A stretch of DNA of 64,000 nucleotides from positions 434,001-498,000 of the forward strand of contig NZ_JBHTJT010000007.1 of assembly GCF_042676185.1 (NCBI RefSeq), written 5' to 3'. Numbering within the stretch: position 1 is the stretch's first letter; each line of letters begins with the position of its first letter. The position numbers and the translations under genes were made by a program. This stretch comes from Tropicimonas aquimaris (GTDB taxonomy: Bacteria > Pseudomonadota > Alphaproteobacteria > Rhodobacterales > Rhodobacteraceae). The notes under the pieces were generated by a model. That model saw nothing but the letters and a program-made list of their open reading frames with translations. It was not told the DNA's origin and did not search any database. Below are positions 17,460 through 29,168 of this stretch, one piece after another.

Positions 17460-17918
17460 GCCCGGGCGCGCATTGCGCCCCGGACACGACGGCCGGATGA
17501 ACCCGCTCGCTGCGAGGAAGCCGGCACCGGCAACTCCCATACGCGACTCCCTTCATCGTTTGGGACAGGGCAGCAGACCCGACCGGGCCGTCCGATTGTG
17601 GCGGCCCGGTCCATTTCTGGCACCTGCGCCAGTTACGATTATGGACCTCTCGCAGACGAACGCCTTGACACGAGGCCTCGCTTGCTGCAGAGCGAACGCG
17701 ACGCTGCGCTGCCGCGTGAGCAAGCCGTGCCCTTAATCAGGGCCCAACAGCGCACCTTGATCCAGTTCCCCATCACGCAGGGTTCCTGACGCAACGGCCG
17801 GATGCCGCGGGAATCGCCCGTACGTCCCGAGTCCTTGCGAACCCTAGGGCCGCATGTGTGCGGTCATGCAATACAGCCGCGCCGGCACGCACGCCGCGCG
17901 GCCAATGAAGGATACGAC
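17460..17918. other. Intergenic region with terminators
   Basis: A 459-base gap. Its left part holds a short GC hairpin (GGGCGC 17464-17469 / GCGCCC 17475-17480) and the strong hairpin at 17581-17611. Beyond about 17630 nothing is recognised apart from the promoter side of the helicase gene; frames in this part show no family resemblance. Confidence 0.4.
17581..17616 (+). terminator. Terminator of the oligouronate operon
   Basis: GACCGGGCCG (17581-17590) pairs perfectly over 10 bp with CGGCCCGGTC (17602-17611), with an 11-base loop and a short T-containing stretch after it. It lies 122 bases after kdgF and is the best candidate for the operon end. Confidence 0.6.
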
Positions 17919-19184
17919 GTGTTCGATTTCGATATGCTTGGTCTCGCGCCGGCACTGAACGATGCGCTCAAGCGCACCGGATTTACCCAACCTACCCCGA
18001 TCCAGAACCAGGCCATCCCGCTGGCGATGGAAGGGCACGACATTCTCGGACTCGCTCAGACCGGCACCGGCAAGACCCTGGCCTTCGGCCTGCCGCTGAT
18101 CGACTACCTGCTCGCCAATCCCGGCAAGCCCGATCCCAAGACCGCCAAGGCCCTGATCCTCGCGCCGACCCGCGAACTGGTGAACCAGATCGCCGAAAGC
18201 CTGCGGACGCTGACCAACGGCACCCGGGTGCACGTGGTCGCCGTGGTCGGCGGCCAGTCGATCAACCGGCAGATCACGCAACTCTCCCGCGGGACCGACA
18301 TCCTTGTCGCCACGCCAGGACGGTTGATGGACCTGATGGATCGGCGCGCAGTCGATCTCGGGTCAGTCCGCCACCTGGTGCTCGACGAGGCCGACCAGAT
18401 GCTCGACCTCGGTTTCATCCATGCGCTGCGCAAGATCGCGCCGCGCCTCGGCACGCCGCGCCAGACCATGCTGTTCTCGGCCACCATGCCGAACCAGATG
18501 GAAGAGCTGAGCCGCGCCTACCTGAACGACCCGCGCCGGGTGCAGGTGTCGCCTCCGGGCAAGCCGGTCGACAAGATCACCCAGTCGGTGCACTTCCTCG
18601 ACAAGGGTGCCAAGCCCGGCAAGCTGCGGGAGATCCTGTCGCGTGATCCCGAGGCGCTGACGCTGGTCTTTGGGCGCACCAAGCATGGCGCCGAGAAGCT
18701 GATGAAGGGGCTCGTGGCCGACGGCTTTAATGCCGCCTCGATCCACGGCAACAAGAGCCAGGGCCAGCGCGACCGCGCGATTAAGGCGTTCCGCGCCGGT
18801 GAGATCAAGGTGCTCGTCGCCACCGATGTCGCGGCGCGCGGCATCGACATTCCCGGCGTGGCCTACGTGATCAACTACGACCTGCCCGAAGTACCGGACA
18901 ACTACGTCCACCGGATCGGCCGGACTGCCCGTGCCGGTCGCGAGGGCGAGGCGATCGCCTTCTGCTCGCCGGACGAAGCCGATCTGCTGCGCCAGATTCA
19001 GAAGCTGATGAAGATCGAGGTACCGGTCGCCAGCGGCTCCAGCCCGCTGAACGACGGCGCGGAGGGCGGTGGACGCCGCTCCGGCGCGCCGCGCGGCCGC
19101 GGTCGTGGTCAGGGCAAGCCTGCCAACAGCCAGAAACCCGCCGCCGCCAAACGCCGCCGTCCGCGCCGCCGCCGGGCAGCCTGA
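17919..19184 (+). CDS. rhlE: DEAD-box RNA helicase, RhlE type
   Basis: 421 residues from a GTG start with AAGGA seven bases upstream. Motifs in order: Q motif (GFTQPTPIQNQAI), AQTGTGKT, PTRELVNQI, VLDEADQMLDLGF, SAT, ARGIDIP and HRIGRTARAGREG. The C-terminal tail is very basic and low in complexity (RGRGRGQG..., RRRPRRRRAA), which usually binds RNA. It likely helps ribosome assembly or mRNA turnover. The frame could be extended upstream to 17802, but that part shows no similarity to helicases. Confidence 0.9.
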   Translation: MFDFDMLGLAPALNDALKRTGFTQPTPIQNQAIPLAMEGHDILGLAQTGTGKTLAFGLPLIDYLLANPGKPDPKTAKALILAPTRELVNQIAESLRTLTNGTRVHVVAVVGGQSINRQITQLSRGTDILVATPGRLMDLMDRRAVDLGSVRHLVLDEADQMLDLGFIHALRKIAPRLGTPRQTMLFSATMPNQMEELSRAYLNDPRRVQVSPPGKPVDKITQSVHFLDKGAKPGKLREILSRDPEALTLVFGRTKHGAEKLMKGLVADGFNAASIHGNKSQGQRDRAIKAFRAGEIKVLVATDVAARGIDIPGVAYVINYDLPEVPDNYVHRIGRTARAGREGEAIAFCSPDEADLLRQIQKLMKIEVPVASGSSPLNDGAEGGGRRSGAPRGRGRGQGKPANSQKPAAAKRRRPRRRRAA

Positions 19185-19208
19185 CGCAGGTTTGAAATCG
19201 AGTGGGAG

Positions 19209-19236
19209 AGGGGCGCCAGCGGTGCCCCTTTTCATT
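19209..19236 (+). terminator. Intrinsic terminator after the helicase gene
   Basis: AGGGGCGCC (19209-19217) pairs with GGTGCCCCT (19221-19229; one G-U pair), with a 3-base loop, followed by TTTCATTTT. It lies between convergent genes and ends the helicase message. Confidence 0.75.
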
Positions 19237-19253
19237 TTGGCGCGGATCGTGGC

Positions 19254-19502
19254 CTATGCGGCCAGCTTGCCCGCCAGGTAGTCGGCTGCGAGCGCCGGGG
19301 TGGCGATCCGGACGTAGTCGGCCTCCGGGATATCGATGCACAGACGGGCGTGGAGCGCGGCGACGAGGTTCAGCACGTCCATGGAGTCGAGCTCCAGGTC
19401 GTCCTGGATGTGATCGTCATCACCGATTGCGTCGATCTCCAGGTCGGGGGCGACCTTGGTGAGCTCCTCGAGGAAGGCGGCTTTCATCTGTTCCTGGGTC
19501 AT
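19254..19502 (-). CDS. Acyl carrier protein at the end of an E1-E2 operon
   Basis: 82 residues, acidic, with the phosphopantetheine attachment serine S40 in LELDSMD and the four-helix pattern of an acyl carrier protein. It overlaps the E2 gene by four bases (ATGA), so it is translationally coupled to it. It is not the housekeeping AcpP (whose motif is normally GADSLD). The location suggests it accepts or delivers an acyl group made by the neighbouring 2-oxoacid dehydrogenase-like enzymes; this is inference. Confidence 0.85.
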   Translation of the reverse strand: MTQEQMKAAFLEELTKVAPDLEIDAIGDDDHIQDDLELDSMDVLNLVAALHARLCIDIPEADYVRIATPALAADYLAGKLAA

Positions 19503-20701
19503 AGGGTCTCCGGTGCTTGTAGCAATGCATCAACCTCGGCGAGGAACCTGTTGGCCTGCCGTCCATCGCTGACGCGGTGATCTGCCGAGAGCGTGAAGGT
19601 CACCACCTGCCGAGGTTCGATTTGTGCAGGCGCGCCGTCGCCGTCGGTCACGATCCAGGGACGCAGCCGGGGCGCTCCGATGGCGAGCAGGGCGACCTGC
19701 GGCGGGAAGATGATGCCGGTCATCGTCTCGGCGCCCTTCTCGCCCAGACTCGAGACCGTGATCGTGCCGTTGGTTAGTTCCGAGGAACGCAGGCGCATCG
19801 CCCGGGCCCGGGCTACAAGGTCCTTCATCGCGGCCATCAGATCGGGCAGCGGCAACGTGTCGGCGTCCGGGATCGCCGGCGCGATCAGCCCGCCGCCGCG
19901 CAGCGCGACGGCCACCCCGAGGTTGACCTGCGGGGCGGGAGCGAACCCGTCCGCGCCGTAATGCCCGTTCATCTCGCTGACCTTGCTGGCGGCCAGCGCG
20001 GCGGCCTTCATGAAGAGCGCGCCGAGCAGGATCCGCTCGGCTGGCGCGGCGGTGGCATTGCGGGCGGAGAGCCAGTCCGTCGTCTTCTGCACGTCCACCG
20101 TCTGGCTCAGCTGGAAATGCGGGATCTCGCGCTTGGAGCGTTGCATCGCCGCGGCAATGGCCTTGCGCATCTCGGCCATGGCATCGGCCGGAGCTGCGCG
20201 GGCAGGGGCCGCCACCTCCGAGGGCGCGCCTTCGACGTCACGGAAGGTGATCGCGCCGCCTGGTCCGCTCCCCGAAATGCCGGAGAGGTCTATCCCACGG
20301 TCTGCCGCAAGCCTGCGCGCCGCAGGCGAGGCCGGGAGGCCGATGACCGCCGGCTGTGGCGCATTGACCGGTTCGGGAACCTTTGCGGCGACTGGCGGTG
20401 CAGAGACGGGTGTGGGGCGCGCGACCTCGGTCGCCATGTCGGCCGGTTCGGCAGGCGGTGCTTCGCCTTCGGCCAGGATCGTCGCCATCGGTGCGCCGAC
20501 CGGCAGCGTGCTGCCGAGTTCGGCCTCAAGCGAGCCGACGACGCCCTCCTCGAAGATCTCGACCTCGATGGCGCCCTTCTGGGTTTCGACCACCGCGACG
20601 ATGTCGCCGCGATGCACCGCATCTCCCGGCTTCACCAGCCATTCGACCAGCTTGCCGGCTTCCATGTCCGCGCCCAGCGAGGGCATCTGGAAAACACCCA
20701 T
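19499..20701 (-). CDS. 2-oxoacid dehydrogenase E2 acyltransferase
   Basis: 400 residues. The N-terminal lipoyl domain has the lipoylated lysine K42 in VETQKGAIEVE. A proline/alanine linker, an E3-binding motif (ASPAARRLAADRGIDLSGISGSGPGG split across about 125-155) and the catalytic domain ending DHRVSDGRQANRF with the conserved His and Asp follow. It would move the acyl group from E1 to an acceptor, normally CoA. Spacing to the E1 gene is three bases. No E3 gene is in the operon, so the lipoamide reductase must be supplied from elsewhere. Confidence 0.9.
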   Translation of the reverse strand: MGVFQMPSLGADMEAGKLVEWLVKPGDAVHRGDIVAVVETQKGAIEVEIFEEGVVGSLEAELGSTLPVGAPMATILAEGEAPPAEPADMATEVARPTPVSAPPVAAKVPEPVNAPQPAVIGLPASPAARRLAADRGIDLSGISGSGPGGAITFRDVEGAPSEVAAPARAAPADAMAEMRKAIAAAMQRSKREIPHFQLSQTVDVQKTTDWLSARNATAAPAERILLGALFMKAAALAASKVSEMNGHYGADGFAPAPQVNLGVAVALRGGGLIAPAIPDADTLPLPDLMAAMKDLVARARAMRLRSSELTNGTITVSSLGEKGAETMTGIIFPPQVALLAIGAPRLRPWIVTDGDGAPAQIEPRQVVTFTLSADHRVSDGRQANRFLAEVDALLQAPETL

Positions 20702-20704
20702 GGC

Positions 20705-22698
20705 TCAACTCCGTCCCAGCGTGGCTTTCGCCGCCGCAACGATCTGCGGCACCTGCGGGATCGCCGCCTGTTCGAGATGGGCAGGGTAGGGGATCGGCAC
20801 TTCGGCCGAGCAGACCCGCCCGACCGGGGCGTCCATCTGCCAGAACACCTGCTCGTGGATGCGAGCGGCGATCTCGGCCGAGAGCGAACCGCTCTTCCAG
20901 CCTTCGTCGACGATCACCGCCCGGCGGGTGCGGCCGACCGATCCCATGATCGTGGTATCGTCCAGCGGACGCAGAACGCGCAAGTCGATCACCTCGGCGC
21001 CGATGCCCTCCTTCGCCAGTTCCTCGGCCGCCTCGAGAGTCTTGTAGAGCGAGCCGCCATAGGTGATCAGCGTCACGTCATCGCCCTGTCGCCGTACGGC
21101 GGCTTTCGAGATGTCCACCGGTCCGGCGCCCGTGTCGAGCAGCCCGGTCCGGTTGTAGAGCATGACGTTCTCGAAGATCAGCACCGGGTCCGGGTCTTCC
21201 AGTGCCGTCCAGAGCATGCCGCGGGCGTCCTCCAGCGTCGCCGGCGCAAGCACCTTGAGCCCCGGGATATGGGAGAACCAGCCTTCGAGGCTGTGCGAGT
21301 GCTGGGCGGCGAGTTGCTTGCCCGCGCCGGTCGCCATGCGGATCACCACCGGCACGCCGAACTGGCCGCCCGACATGTGGCGGACGGTGGCGGCGGTGTT
21401 GAGGATCTGGTCGAGCGCCAGGAGCGAGAAGTTGACCGTCATCACCTCGACGATGGGGCGCATTCCGGCGGCGGCCGCCCCGATGCCCGCGCCGGTAAAG
21501 CCGGACTCGCTGAGCGGCGTGTCGCGGATGCGATCCTCGCCGAACTCGGCCATCAGCCCCTTGGAGACCGCGTAGCAGCCGCCATAGGCGCCAACGTCCT
21601 CGCCCATCAGGAACACCCGCTCGTCGCGGAGAAGCGCGTCGCGGATACCCTGCTTGACAGCCTCGCGATAGGTCGTCTCGACAGTCTCTCCGGAGGGTGG
21701 TGTGGGCTCCGGGTCCGGCAACGGTTCGGCCATCGTGTGCTTCATCAGGTCCGCTTTCGGCTCCCAGGTCCCGGCCTCGGCAAAGGCCACGGCCTGGGCT
21801 ATCTCGTCATCGATCTCGCGTTCGACGCGGTCGACATCCTCCTGGTGCAGCAGCCCGTTCTTAAGCAGCCAGGTCTGGAACTGGACGATTGGTCCGCGTT
21901 TGCGCCAGGTCTCGACTTCCTCCTTGGTGCGGTAGAGCTGGGCGTCGAACATCGAATGCGGGCGGAAACGATAGGTCTTGCACTCGAGGAACACCGGCTT
22001 GCCGGTTTCCCGGATGTGCCGGATCGCGGTCCGCGCCGCGGCCTCGACGGCCACCACGTCCATCCCGTCCACCACCCGGCTCTCCATGCCGTAGGCGGCA
22101 GCCTTTTCGTGGATGTCCGTGTCGGAATCGTAGCGTCCGATCGCGGTGCCCATGGCATAGCCGTTGTTCTCGCAGACGAAGAGCACCGGCAGCCCCCAGA
22201 GCGCGGCGAGGTTCATCGACTCGTGGAACTCGCCTTCCGCTGTCGCGCCGTCGCCGAAGAAGCAGGCGGTCACGTGGGTCTGGCCTCGCATGTGATCGGC
22301 CAGCGCGATCCCGACCGCCAACGGCAGACCGCCGCCGACGATGGCGTTGCCGCCGTAGAAGTTCGTGGCGGCGTCGAAGATGTGCATGGAGCCGCCGCGC
22401 CCGCCCGAGGAGCCCTCGGCCTTGCCGTACATCTCGGCCATGACTTCGGTCATCGGCACCCCGCGCGCCAGCGCCTGCCCGTGCTCGCGGTAAGTGGCGA
22501 CGATCTTGTCGTCCTTGCCCAGCACCGGAATCACACCGGCGGCAATCGCCTCCTCGCCGTCATAGAGATGGAGGAAGCCGCGGATCTTTTCCTGGCTGTA
22601 GAGCTCGGCGCATTTGTCCTCGAACTTCCGGATGCGGATCATTCCTGTCAGCAGCGACAGGACGTGCTCGCGCGTAAGATGCGGTTTGTCGATCACGG

Positions 22699-22702
<4 letters not shown>
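20705..22702 (-). CDS. Fused 2-oxoacid (pyruvate/acetoin-type) dehydrogenase E1 alpha-beta
   Basis: 665 residues, an E1 alpha chain (about 1-330) joined to an E1 beta chain (about 345-665). The alpha half holds the thiamine diphosphate motif GDGATAEGEFHESMNLAA...NNGYAMGT. The beta half holds GEDVGAYGG, LSESGFTGAGIGAAAAG and QHSHSLEGWFSHIPGL. Linker sequence is rich in proline (PDPEPTPPSG). It decarboxylates a 2-oxoacid or cleaves acetoin and loads the lipoyl arm of E2. Substrate is not settled by sequence. It overlaps the upstream ligase gene by four bases. Confidence 0.9.
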
Positions 22703-24441
<1,739 letters not shown>

Positions 24442-24563
24442 GGTGGATTCCTCCCGGTGAGGATTGTCCCACCGGGCGCGGCATTCCGCCATGATTCACG
24501 TCAACGATCCGGCCGAACTTCGGCTCGCGGCAACAGGAAATCCTGACCGGGGTGCGGGAACCG

Positions 24564-25604
24564 TCAGGCGAAGGAGAGCTGCACCTTGACCGAGGCACTC
24601 CTGTCGCCGGCGATCTCGAAGGCCGCCAGCGCCTCTTCGAGGGGGTAGGTCTGGGTGATGATCGGGCGCACGTCCACGGCGCGGCGGTTGATCATGTCGA
24701 CCGCAACCGCGAACTCCGGATGGAATCGATGGGTGCCCTTCACCACGATCTCCTTGGCGACGATGAGGTTGAGTGGCACCGTCACGTCGCCGGCCACGCC
24801 CACTTGCACCAGCGTTCCCAGCGGATGCAACGTCTCGATGGCAGAACGGATCGCAGGCGCGACGGCGGTGCATTCGAAGCAGACGTCGAAATGCCCTTTG
24901 TCCGCCGCGTAGCCTGCGAGCGCGTCGGGATCGCGTGCGACATTGATCGTGCGGTTCGCGCCCATCTTCCCGGCAACCGCCAGCGGCACGTCCTGCAGGT
25001 CGGTCACCACGATCTCGGCCGCACCGGCCTCGGCGGCGAGCGCGGTGCAGAGCGCGCCGATCGGGCCTGAGCCAGTCACCAGCACCTTGCGCCCGGCCAG
25101 ATCGCCCGCGAGCGAGCGGGCGTGCAGGCAGACCGACAGCGGCTCGGAACAGGCGGCCTCGCCGATGGAGACGCCCTCGGCCACCTTGAAGCACTGCCCG
25201 GCCTTGACCGCCACGCGGTCCCGGAACAGGCCGTTCTCATGCGGCATCCGCATTGCGGAGCCGAGGAAGCGCATGTTCAGGCAGTGGTTGGGCAGGCCCT
25301 GATCGCAGTACTTGCAGTAGCCGCAGGGGTGGCTGGGGCTGATCGCGACGCGGTCGCCCACCGCAAGGCCGGTCACATCGGGGCCGAGCTCAACGACCGT
25401 TCCTGCGGCCTCGTGGCCGAGGATGATCGGCTCGCGCACCCGGATCGGGCCAAAGCCGCCGTCCTGGTAATAGTGCAGGTCGGAGCCGCAGATGCCACCG
25501 GCGCCGATGGCGACGAGGACGTATCCGGCCTCGGGCGCGGCGAGGGGCAGGGTTTCGACGTGAAGGTCCTTCTGGCCGTGAAGACGGCAGACACGGGTTT
25601 CCAT
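24564..25604 (-). CDS. idnD: Zinc-dependent L-idonate 5-dehydrogenase-like enzyme
   Basis: 346 residues of the medium-chain zinc alcohol dehydrogenase family. Catalytic zinc ligands C39 (GICGSDLHYYQ), H64 and E65 (GHE); structural zinc cysteines C94, C97, C100 and C108; NAD(P) site GSGPIGALC. The HYYQDGG motif and length fit L-idonate 5-dehydrogenase, which interconverts L-idonate and 5-ketogluconate. It is nine bases from the TRAP permease gene in the same direction, so the transporter probably brings in its substrate. Related polyol dehydrogenases are alternatives. Confidence 0.8.
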   Translation of the reverse strand: METRVCRLHGQKDLHVETLPLAAPEAGYVLVAIGAGGICGSDLHYYQDGGFGPIRVREPIILGHEAAGTVVELGPDVTGLAVGDRVAISPSHPCGYCKYCDQGLPNHCLNMRFLGSAMRMPHENGLFRDRVAVKAGQCFKVAEGVSIGEAACSEPLSVCLHARSLAGDLAGRKVLVTGSGPIGALCTALAAEAGAAEIVVTDLQDVPLAVAGKMGANRTINVARDPDALAGYAADKGHFDVCFECTAVAPAIRSAIETLHPLGTLVQVGVAGDVTVPLNLIVAKEIVVKGTHRFHPEFAVAVDMINRRAVDVRPIITQTYPLEEALAAFEIAGDRSASVKVQLSFA

Positions 25605-25613
25605 TGCGGACTC

Positions 25614-26891
25614 CTAGGGCATCAGGATGGACGGCAGCCAGGTGGCGAGCGGCGACCAGTAGGACACCGCCAGCAGCACGAGGATGTTCGTCAGCAGGAA
25701 GGGGAAGATGGCGCGCACCACCGGGGTAAGCTGCAGGTTGGCGATGCCGGCACAGACGAAGAGGCACACACCCACCGGTGGCGTCGTCAGGCCGATCATC
25801 AGGTTCAGCACTGCGAAGGTGGCGAAGTGCAGGGGCTCGATGCCAACGGCCTGAGCCAGCGACAGCAGCGGCACGAAAAGGATGATCAGGGCCGCGATCG
25901 TTTCCATGAACATGCCCACGAAGAGCAGCAGGATGTTGATGATCAGGATCACCAGGATCCGGTTGTCGGTCAAAGAGAGCACCCCGTCGGCGATCGCTTG
26001 CGGGATCCGTTCGGAGACGAGGATCCAGCCGAAGACGTTAGCAAACCCCACGAGCGACAGGATCGCGGCCGAGGAGATCGCGCTGTCCACGACGACCTTG
26101 GGAACCTCGCGGATCGGCAGTTCGCGGTAGACGAAGGCGCCGACGACGAAGGCATAGGCCGAGGCGACGATGGCGGTTTCTGTCGGGGTGGCGAGGCCGC
26201 TCAGCAGCCCGTAGATGATGAGCCCGGTCATGGCGAGCGCCCAGAACGCCGAGGCGAAGGAGCGTCCGACCTCGCCGAAGCCTTCCCACTTCTGGCGCGG
26301 GTAGTTCTTGCGCACCGAGATGATGTAGCAGGTCACCATCATCGCCAGCCCCATCAGGATGCCGGGAATGGCGCCGGCCATGAACATCTTGCCGACCGAG
26401 ATTCCGGAGAGCGCGCCAACGATGATCATCGGCACCGAGGGCGGAATGATCGGGCCGACGGTGGAGGAGGCGGCGGTGACGGCGGCGGAGAAGTCAGCCG
26501 GGTAGCCGGCCTTCTTCATGCCGGGGATCATCACGCCCCCGATGGAGGCGGCATCGGCCACCGCGGTGCCGGTAATGCCGCCGAAGAGCATGGAGGCGGC
26601 GATGTTGGTGAGGCCAAGCCCGCCACGGATCCAGCCGACCAGCGCGTTGGCGAAACGGATGATGCGGTTGGTGATGCCGCCGCGGTTCATCAGGTTGCCG
26701 GCGAGGATGAAGCCCGGGATCGACAGCAGCACGAAAACGTCCATGCCGGCATAGATCTTCTGCGGCATCACCACGAGCGGGATACCGGCGAGCACGAGAT
26801 AGATCAGCGAGGACAGCGCCAGCGTCACCGCGACCGGCACGCCAATGATCAGGCCGGTCACGAAGACGGCAAAGAGAACATAGACTTCCAT
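25614..26891 (-). CDS. dctM: TRAP transporter large permease, DctM type (second system)
   Basis: 425 residues with about 12 helices; motifs GVPVAVTLALSSL, MNRGGITNRIIRFANALVG and LLFVGMFMETIAALIIL. It forms the channel with the DctQ subunit next to it (4-base gap). It precedes the idonate-dehydrogenase gene in the operon, which points to a sugar-acid substrate. Confidence 0.92.
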   Translation of the reverse strand: MEVYVLFAVFVTGLIIGVPVAVTLALSSLIYLVLAGIPLVVMPQKIYAGMDVFVLLSIPGFILAGNLMNRGGITNRIIRFANALVGWIRGGLGLTNIAASMLFGGITGTAVADAASIGGVMIPGMKKAGYPADFSAAVTAASSTVGPIIPPSVPMIIVGALSGISVGKMFMAGAIPGILMGLAMMVTCYIISVRKNYPRQKWEGFGEVGRSFASAFWALAMTGLIIYGLLSGLATPTETAIVASAYAFVVGAFVYRELPIREVPKVVVDSAISSAAILSLVGFANVFGWILVSERIPQAIADGVLSLTDNRILVILIINILLLFVGMFMETIAALIILFVPLLSLAQAVGIEPLHFATFAVLNLMIGLTTPPVGVCLFVCAGIANLQLTPVVRAIFPFLLTNILVLLAVSYWSPLATWLPSILMP

Positions 26892-26895
26892 GGGT

Positions 26896-27402
26896 TCAGT
26901 CCTCCTCGCGGGCCTTGAGTGGCAGCCCGTTGCTGCGTCCGGCGAGCATGTTGATCACGCGCAGCGCGGCAAAGAGGAAGAGCAATGCCAGCAGAAGGGT
27001 GACTGTAATATGGATCAGGTCCATGCGGATGCCCATGGCCGGCGACGTCTGCATCTTGCCGATGGAGGTGAACTTCCACGCATGGGGGATGAGAATGAGC
27101 GCGACGGCGCCGGTGAGGAACGCGGAGACCAGGCGCAGCACCCATGGCAGCGGTTCGGGCAGGTTCTCGCAGATCACGTCCACGTTGACGAGGTCGCCGC
27201 TGCGGAACGAGAGGCCGACACCGAAGGCCGCAAGATAAAGCAGGGCGAAGCGGGTCATCTCTTCCGTCCAGACTGGCGAGGCGCCGGTCGTGCGGCCGAT
27301 CACCTGGACCAGGACGACGACAATGAGAAGGGCGAAGGAAAGGCCGACACCGACCTTGCACAACGCGGAGACGAGGTTGGTCAACCGTTCCAGCGCGTTC
27401 AT
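26896..27402 (-). CDS. dctQ: TRAP transporter small permease, DctQ type (second system)
   Basis: 168 residues from the ATG at 27402; four helices and the motif QVIGRTTGASPVWTEEMTRF. The upstream 32-residue extension is not membrane-like and crosses the hairpin before the gene, so it was not used. It pairs with the large permease in the inner membrane. Confidence 0.87.
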   Translation of the reverse strand: MNALERLTNLVSALCKVGVGLSFALLIVVVLVQVIGRTTGASPVWTEEMTRFALLYLAAFGVGLSFRSGDLVNVDVICENLPEPLPWVLRLVSAFLTGAVALILIPHAWKFTSIGKMQTSPAMGIRMDLIHITVTLLLALLFLFAALRVINMLAGRSNGLPLKAREED

Positions 27403-27429
27403 CGAATATTCCTGTGGGGCAGTGGGGAG

Positions 27430-27459
27430 GGGCCGGGGCGCCAGCAAGCGCCCCGGCCC
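27430..27459 (-). terminator. Perfect hairpin between dctP and dctQ (second system)
   Basis: A 12-bp perfect stem (27430-27441 with 27448-27459) around a 6-base loop in the gap between binding-protein and permease genes. The same arrangement occurs in the first TRAP operon. No T-run; likely a message stabiliser or partial stop. Confidence 0.6.
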
Positions 27460-27475
27460 GGTGCGTGAGTGGAGC

Positions 27476-28453
27476 TTATTCGTTGAACAGCGCTTCAACG
27501 TAGGGCTTCACCTCGTCGCTGACGTTGGCAAGCACGGCGTCCTTGGCCTTGGCGGCAAAGGCGGCGCCGTCGACCTCGACGAAGGTCACGCCCTTCTCCT
27601 CAAGCCAGGCCTTGTCTGCGGCGAGGCTTTCGAGGAACAGCCCGCGCTCGTATTCCTGCGCGATTGCTGCAGCTTCCATGACGGCGGCCTTGTCGTCGTC
27701 CGAGAGCTTGCCCCATGTCTGTTCGGCGATGGTCAGGTAGATCCAGGAGCGGACGTGCTCGGTCTCGTTCACGTGGCTCTGCACCTCGTTGAAGTTGGCC
27801 GAACGGATCAGCGCCAGCGGGTTCTCCTGTGCGTCGATGGTGCCGTTCTGCAGTGAGGTGAAGACCTCGGAGAAGGCCATCGGCGTGGGCTGGGCGCCGA
27901 GCGCCTTCCAGACGTCGACAAAGAGCGGCACGTTCGGCACGCGCATCTTCAGGCCTTGCAGATCATCGGGCGTGGTGATCGGACGGTTCGACGTCAGATC
28001 GCGCGGGCCGCGGGCGAAGAAGGCGATCGGGCGGATCTGGGCCTTCTCGATGATCTGGGCCTCGATTGCGTCACCGACTTCGCCGCCGGCCGTGGCGTCC
28101 ATGTGCTCCAGCGACTTGTAGGCGTAGGGGACGGCCAGAAGCGCAGCCATCGGCGCCCAGTTCTGCAGGGATTCGCCGGTGATCGTCATGTCGACGGTGC
28201 CAAGCTGCATGCCGTTGATCAGGTCGATTTCCTTGCCGAGCGACTCGTTGGGATAGACCTCGACCTCGATGCGGCCTTCGGTGAGGCGGGCAAGTTCTTC
28301 GCCGAACTTGACGGAGGCCAGGTGCCAGGGGTTTTCCTCGTTGGCCAGGTGGCCGAGCTTGAGCGTCATGTCGGCGGCGAAGGCCGCGCTCGACAGAACG
28401 GTCGACGCAAGGCCGGCGACCAGCAGGCTTCCGATGGTGGTCTTGAGAGTCAT
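27476..28453 (-). CDS. dctP: TRAP transporter substrate-binding protein, DctP family (second system)
   Basis: 325 residues. Sec signal peptide cut near SAAFA-ADM, then a DctP fold with LGHLANEENPW at the start, the carboxylate-clamp region LQGLKMRVPNVPLF and GTIDAQENPL. The ATG at 28453 follows GAGGAGGAACC. The neighbours (idonate dehydrogenase, mannonate dehydratase) suggest that it binds a six-carbon aldonic acid. First gene of its operon on this strand after the regulator. Confidence 0.9.
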   Translation of the reverse strand: MTLKTTIGSLLVAGLASTVLSSAAFAADMTLKLGHLANEENPWHLASVKFGEELARLTEGRIEVEVYPNESLGKEIDLINGMQLGTVDMTITGESLQNWAPMAALLAVPYAYKSLEHMDATAGGEVGDAIEAQIIEKAQIRPIAFFARGPRDLTSNRPITTPDDLQGLKMRVPNVPLFVDVWKALGAQPTPMAFSEVFTSLQNGTIDAQENPLALIRSANFNEVQSHVNETEHVRSWIYLTIAEQTWGKLSDDDKAAVMEAAAIAQEYERGLFLESLAADKAWLEEKGVTFVEVDGAAFAAKAKDAVLANVSDEVKPYVEALFNE

Positions 28454-28490
28454 GGGGTTCCTCCTCGTTGATGACTCGTGATTTGGGTGT

Positions 28491-29168
28491 TCACTCCGGT
28501 GGCGGCGCCCTGAAGGCATCGGGGTGCGCGCGAATGATGTCGGGCAGGTCGCTCAGGACCGCCCGCAAATGGAGCCGGATCGCCTCCCCCGCGGCGGCGA
28601 CGTCGCCGGCCTCGATGGCATCGACGATCTCGACGTGCTGCTCGATCAGGCGTTCGACCGGGAACAGGTCGAAGCTGAGGTAGCGGACCCGGTCCATCTG
28701 GGATTTCAGTCCGCTGACCAGCTTCCAGATCGAGGCCTTTCCTGCCCCGGCGGCCAGTGTCTCGTGAAATGTCTCGTCGGCGGTGATGAAGTCCGAGGGG
28801 GCGTTGGCCGCGATCGCCTTCTGCTCCTCGATCTGGTGACGCAGGCGGAGCACCAGTTCGCGGTCGCGTGACTGGGCCAGAAGCCGGACGATGTCGGCCT
28901 CGATGGCTTCGCGGACAAAGCGGATGTCCAGCACCGCGTCGCAGTCGATCTTGCGCACGACGGTCCCGCGTTGCGGGCGGATTTCGATCAGCCCTTCCTC
29001 GGCAAGCTTGATGAAGGCCTCGCGCACCGGTTGGCGGCTGATCTCGTATTCACGCGCGATCTCGGCCTCCGAGATCCGGGCGCCGGGCTTCAGATCGTTG
29101 CGCACCACACGCTCCCTGAGAAGCGCGTGCAGCTGCGGGCCGATCGGTGCGGTCATGTCCAGTTGCAT
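28491..29168 (-). CDS. GntR family regulator, FCD subfamily, of the hexonate genes
   Basis: 225 residues from the chosen ATG. Winged helix ISEAEIAREYEISRQPVREAFIKLAEEGLI with the wing RPQRGTVVRKI; then an FCD domain (DETFHETLAAGAG, EQHVEIVDAIEAGD). It lies between the TRAP/idonate operon and the divergent mannonate dehydratase gene, the usual place for a UxuR-like repressor. An ATG at 29216 would add 16 residues, but it has a poor ribosome site and lies inside a direct repeat CCATACT (29213-29219, 29221-29227) that may be part of the promoter or operator. Confidence 0.85.
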   Translation of the reverse strand: MQLDMTAPIGPQLHALLRERVVRNDLKPGARISEAEIAREYEISRQPVREAFIKLAEEGLIEIRPQRGTVVRKIDCDAVLDIRFVREAIEADIVRLLAQSRDRELVLRLRHQIEEQKAIAANAPSDFITADETFHETLAAGAGKASIWKLVSGLKSQMDRVRYLSFDLFPVERLIEQHVEIVDAIEAGDVAAAGEAIRLHLRAVLSDLPDIIRAHPDAFRAPPPE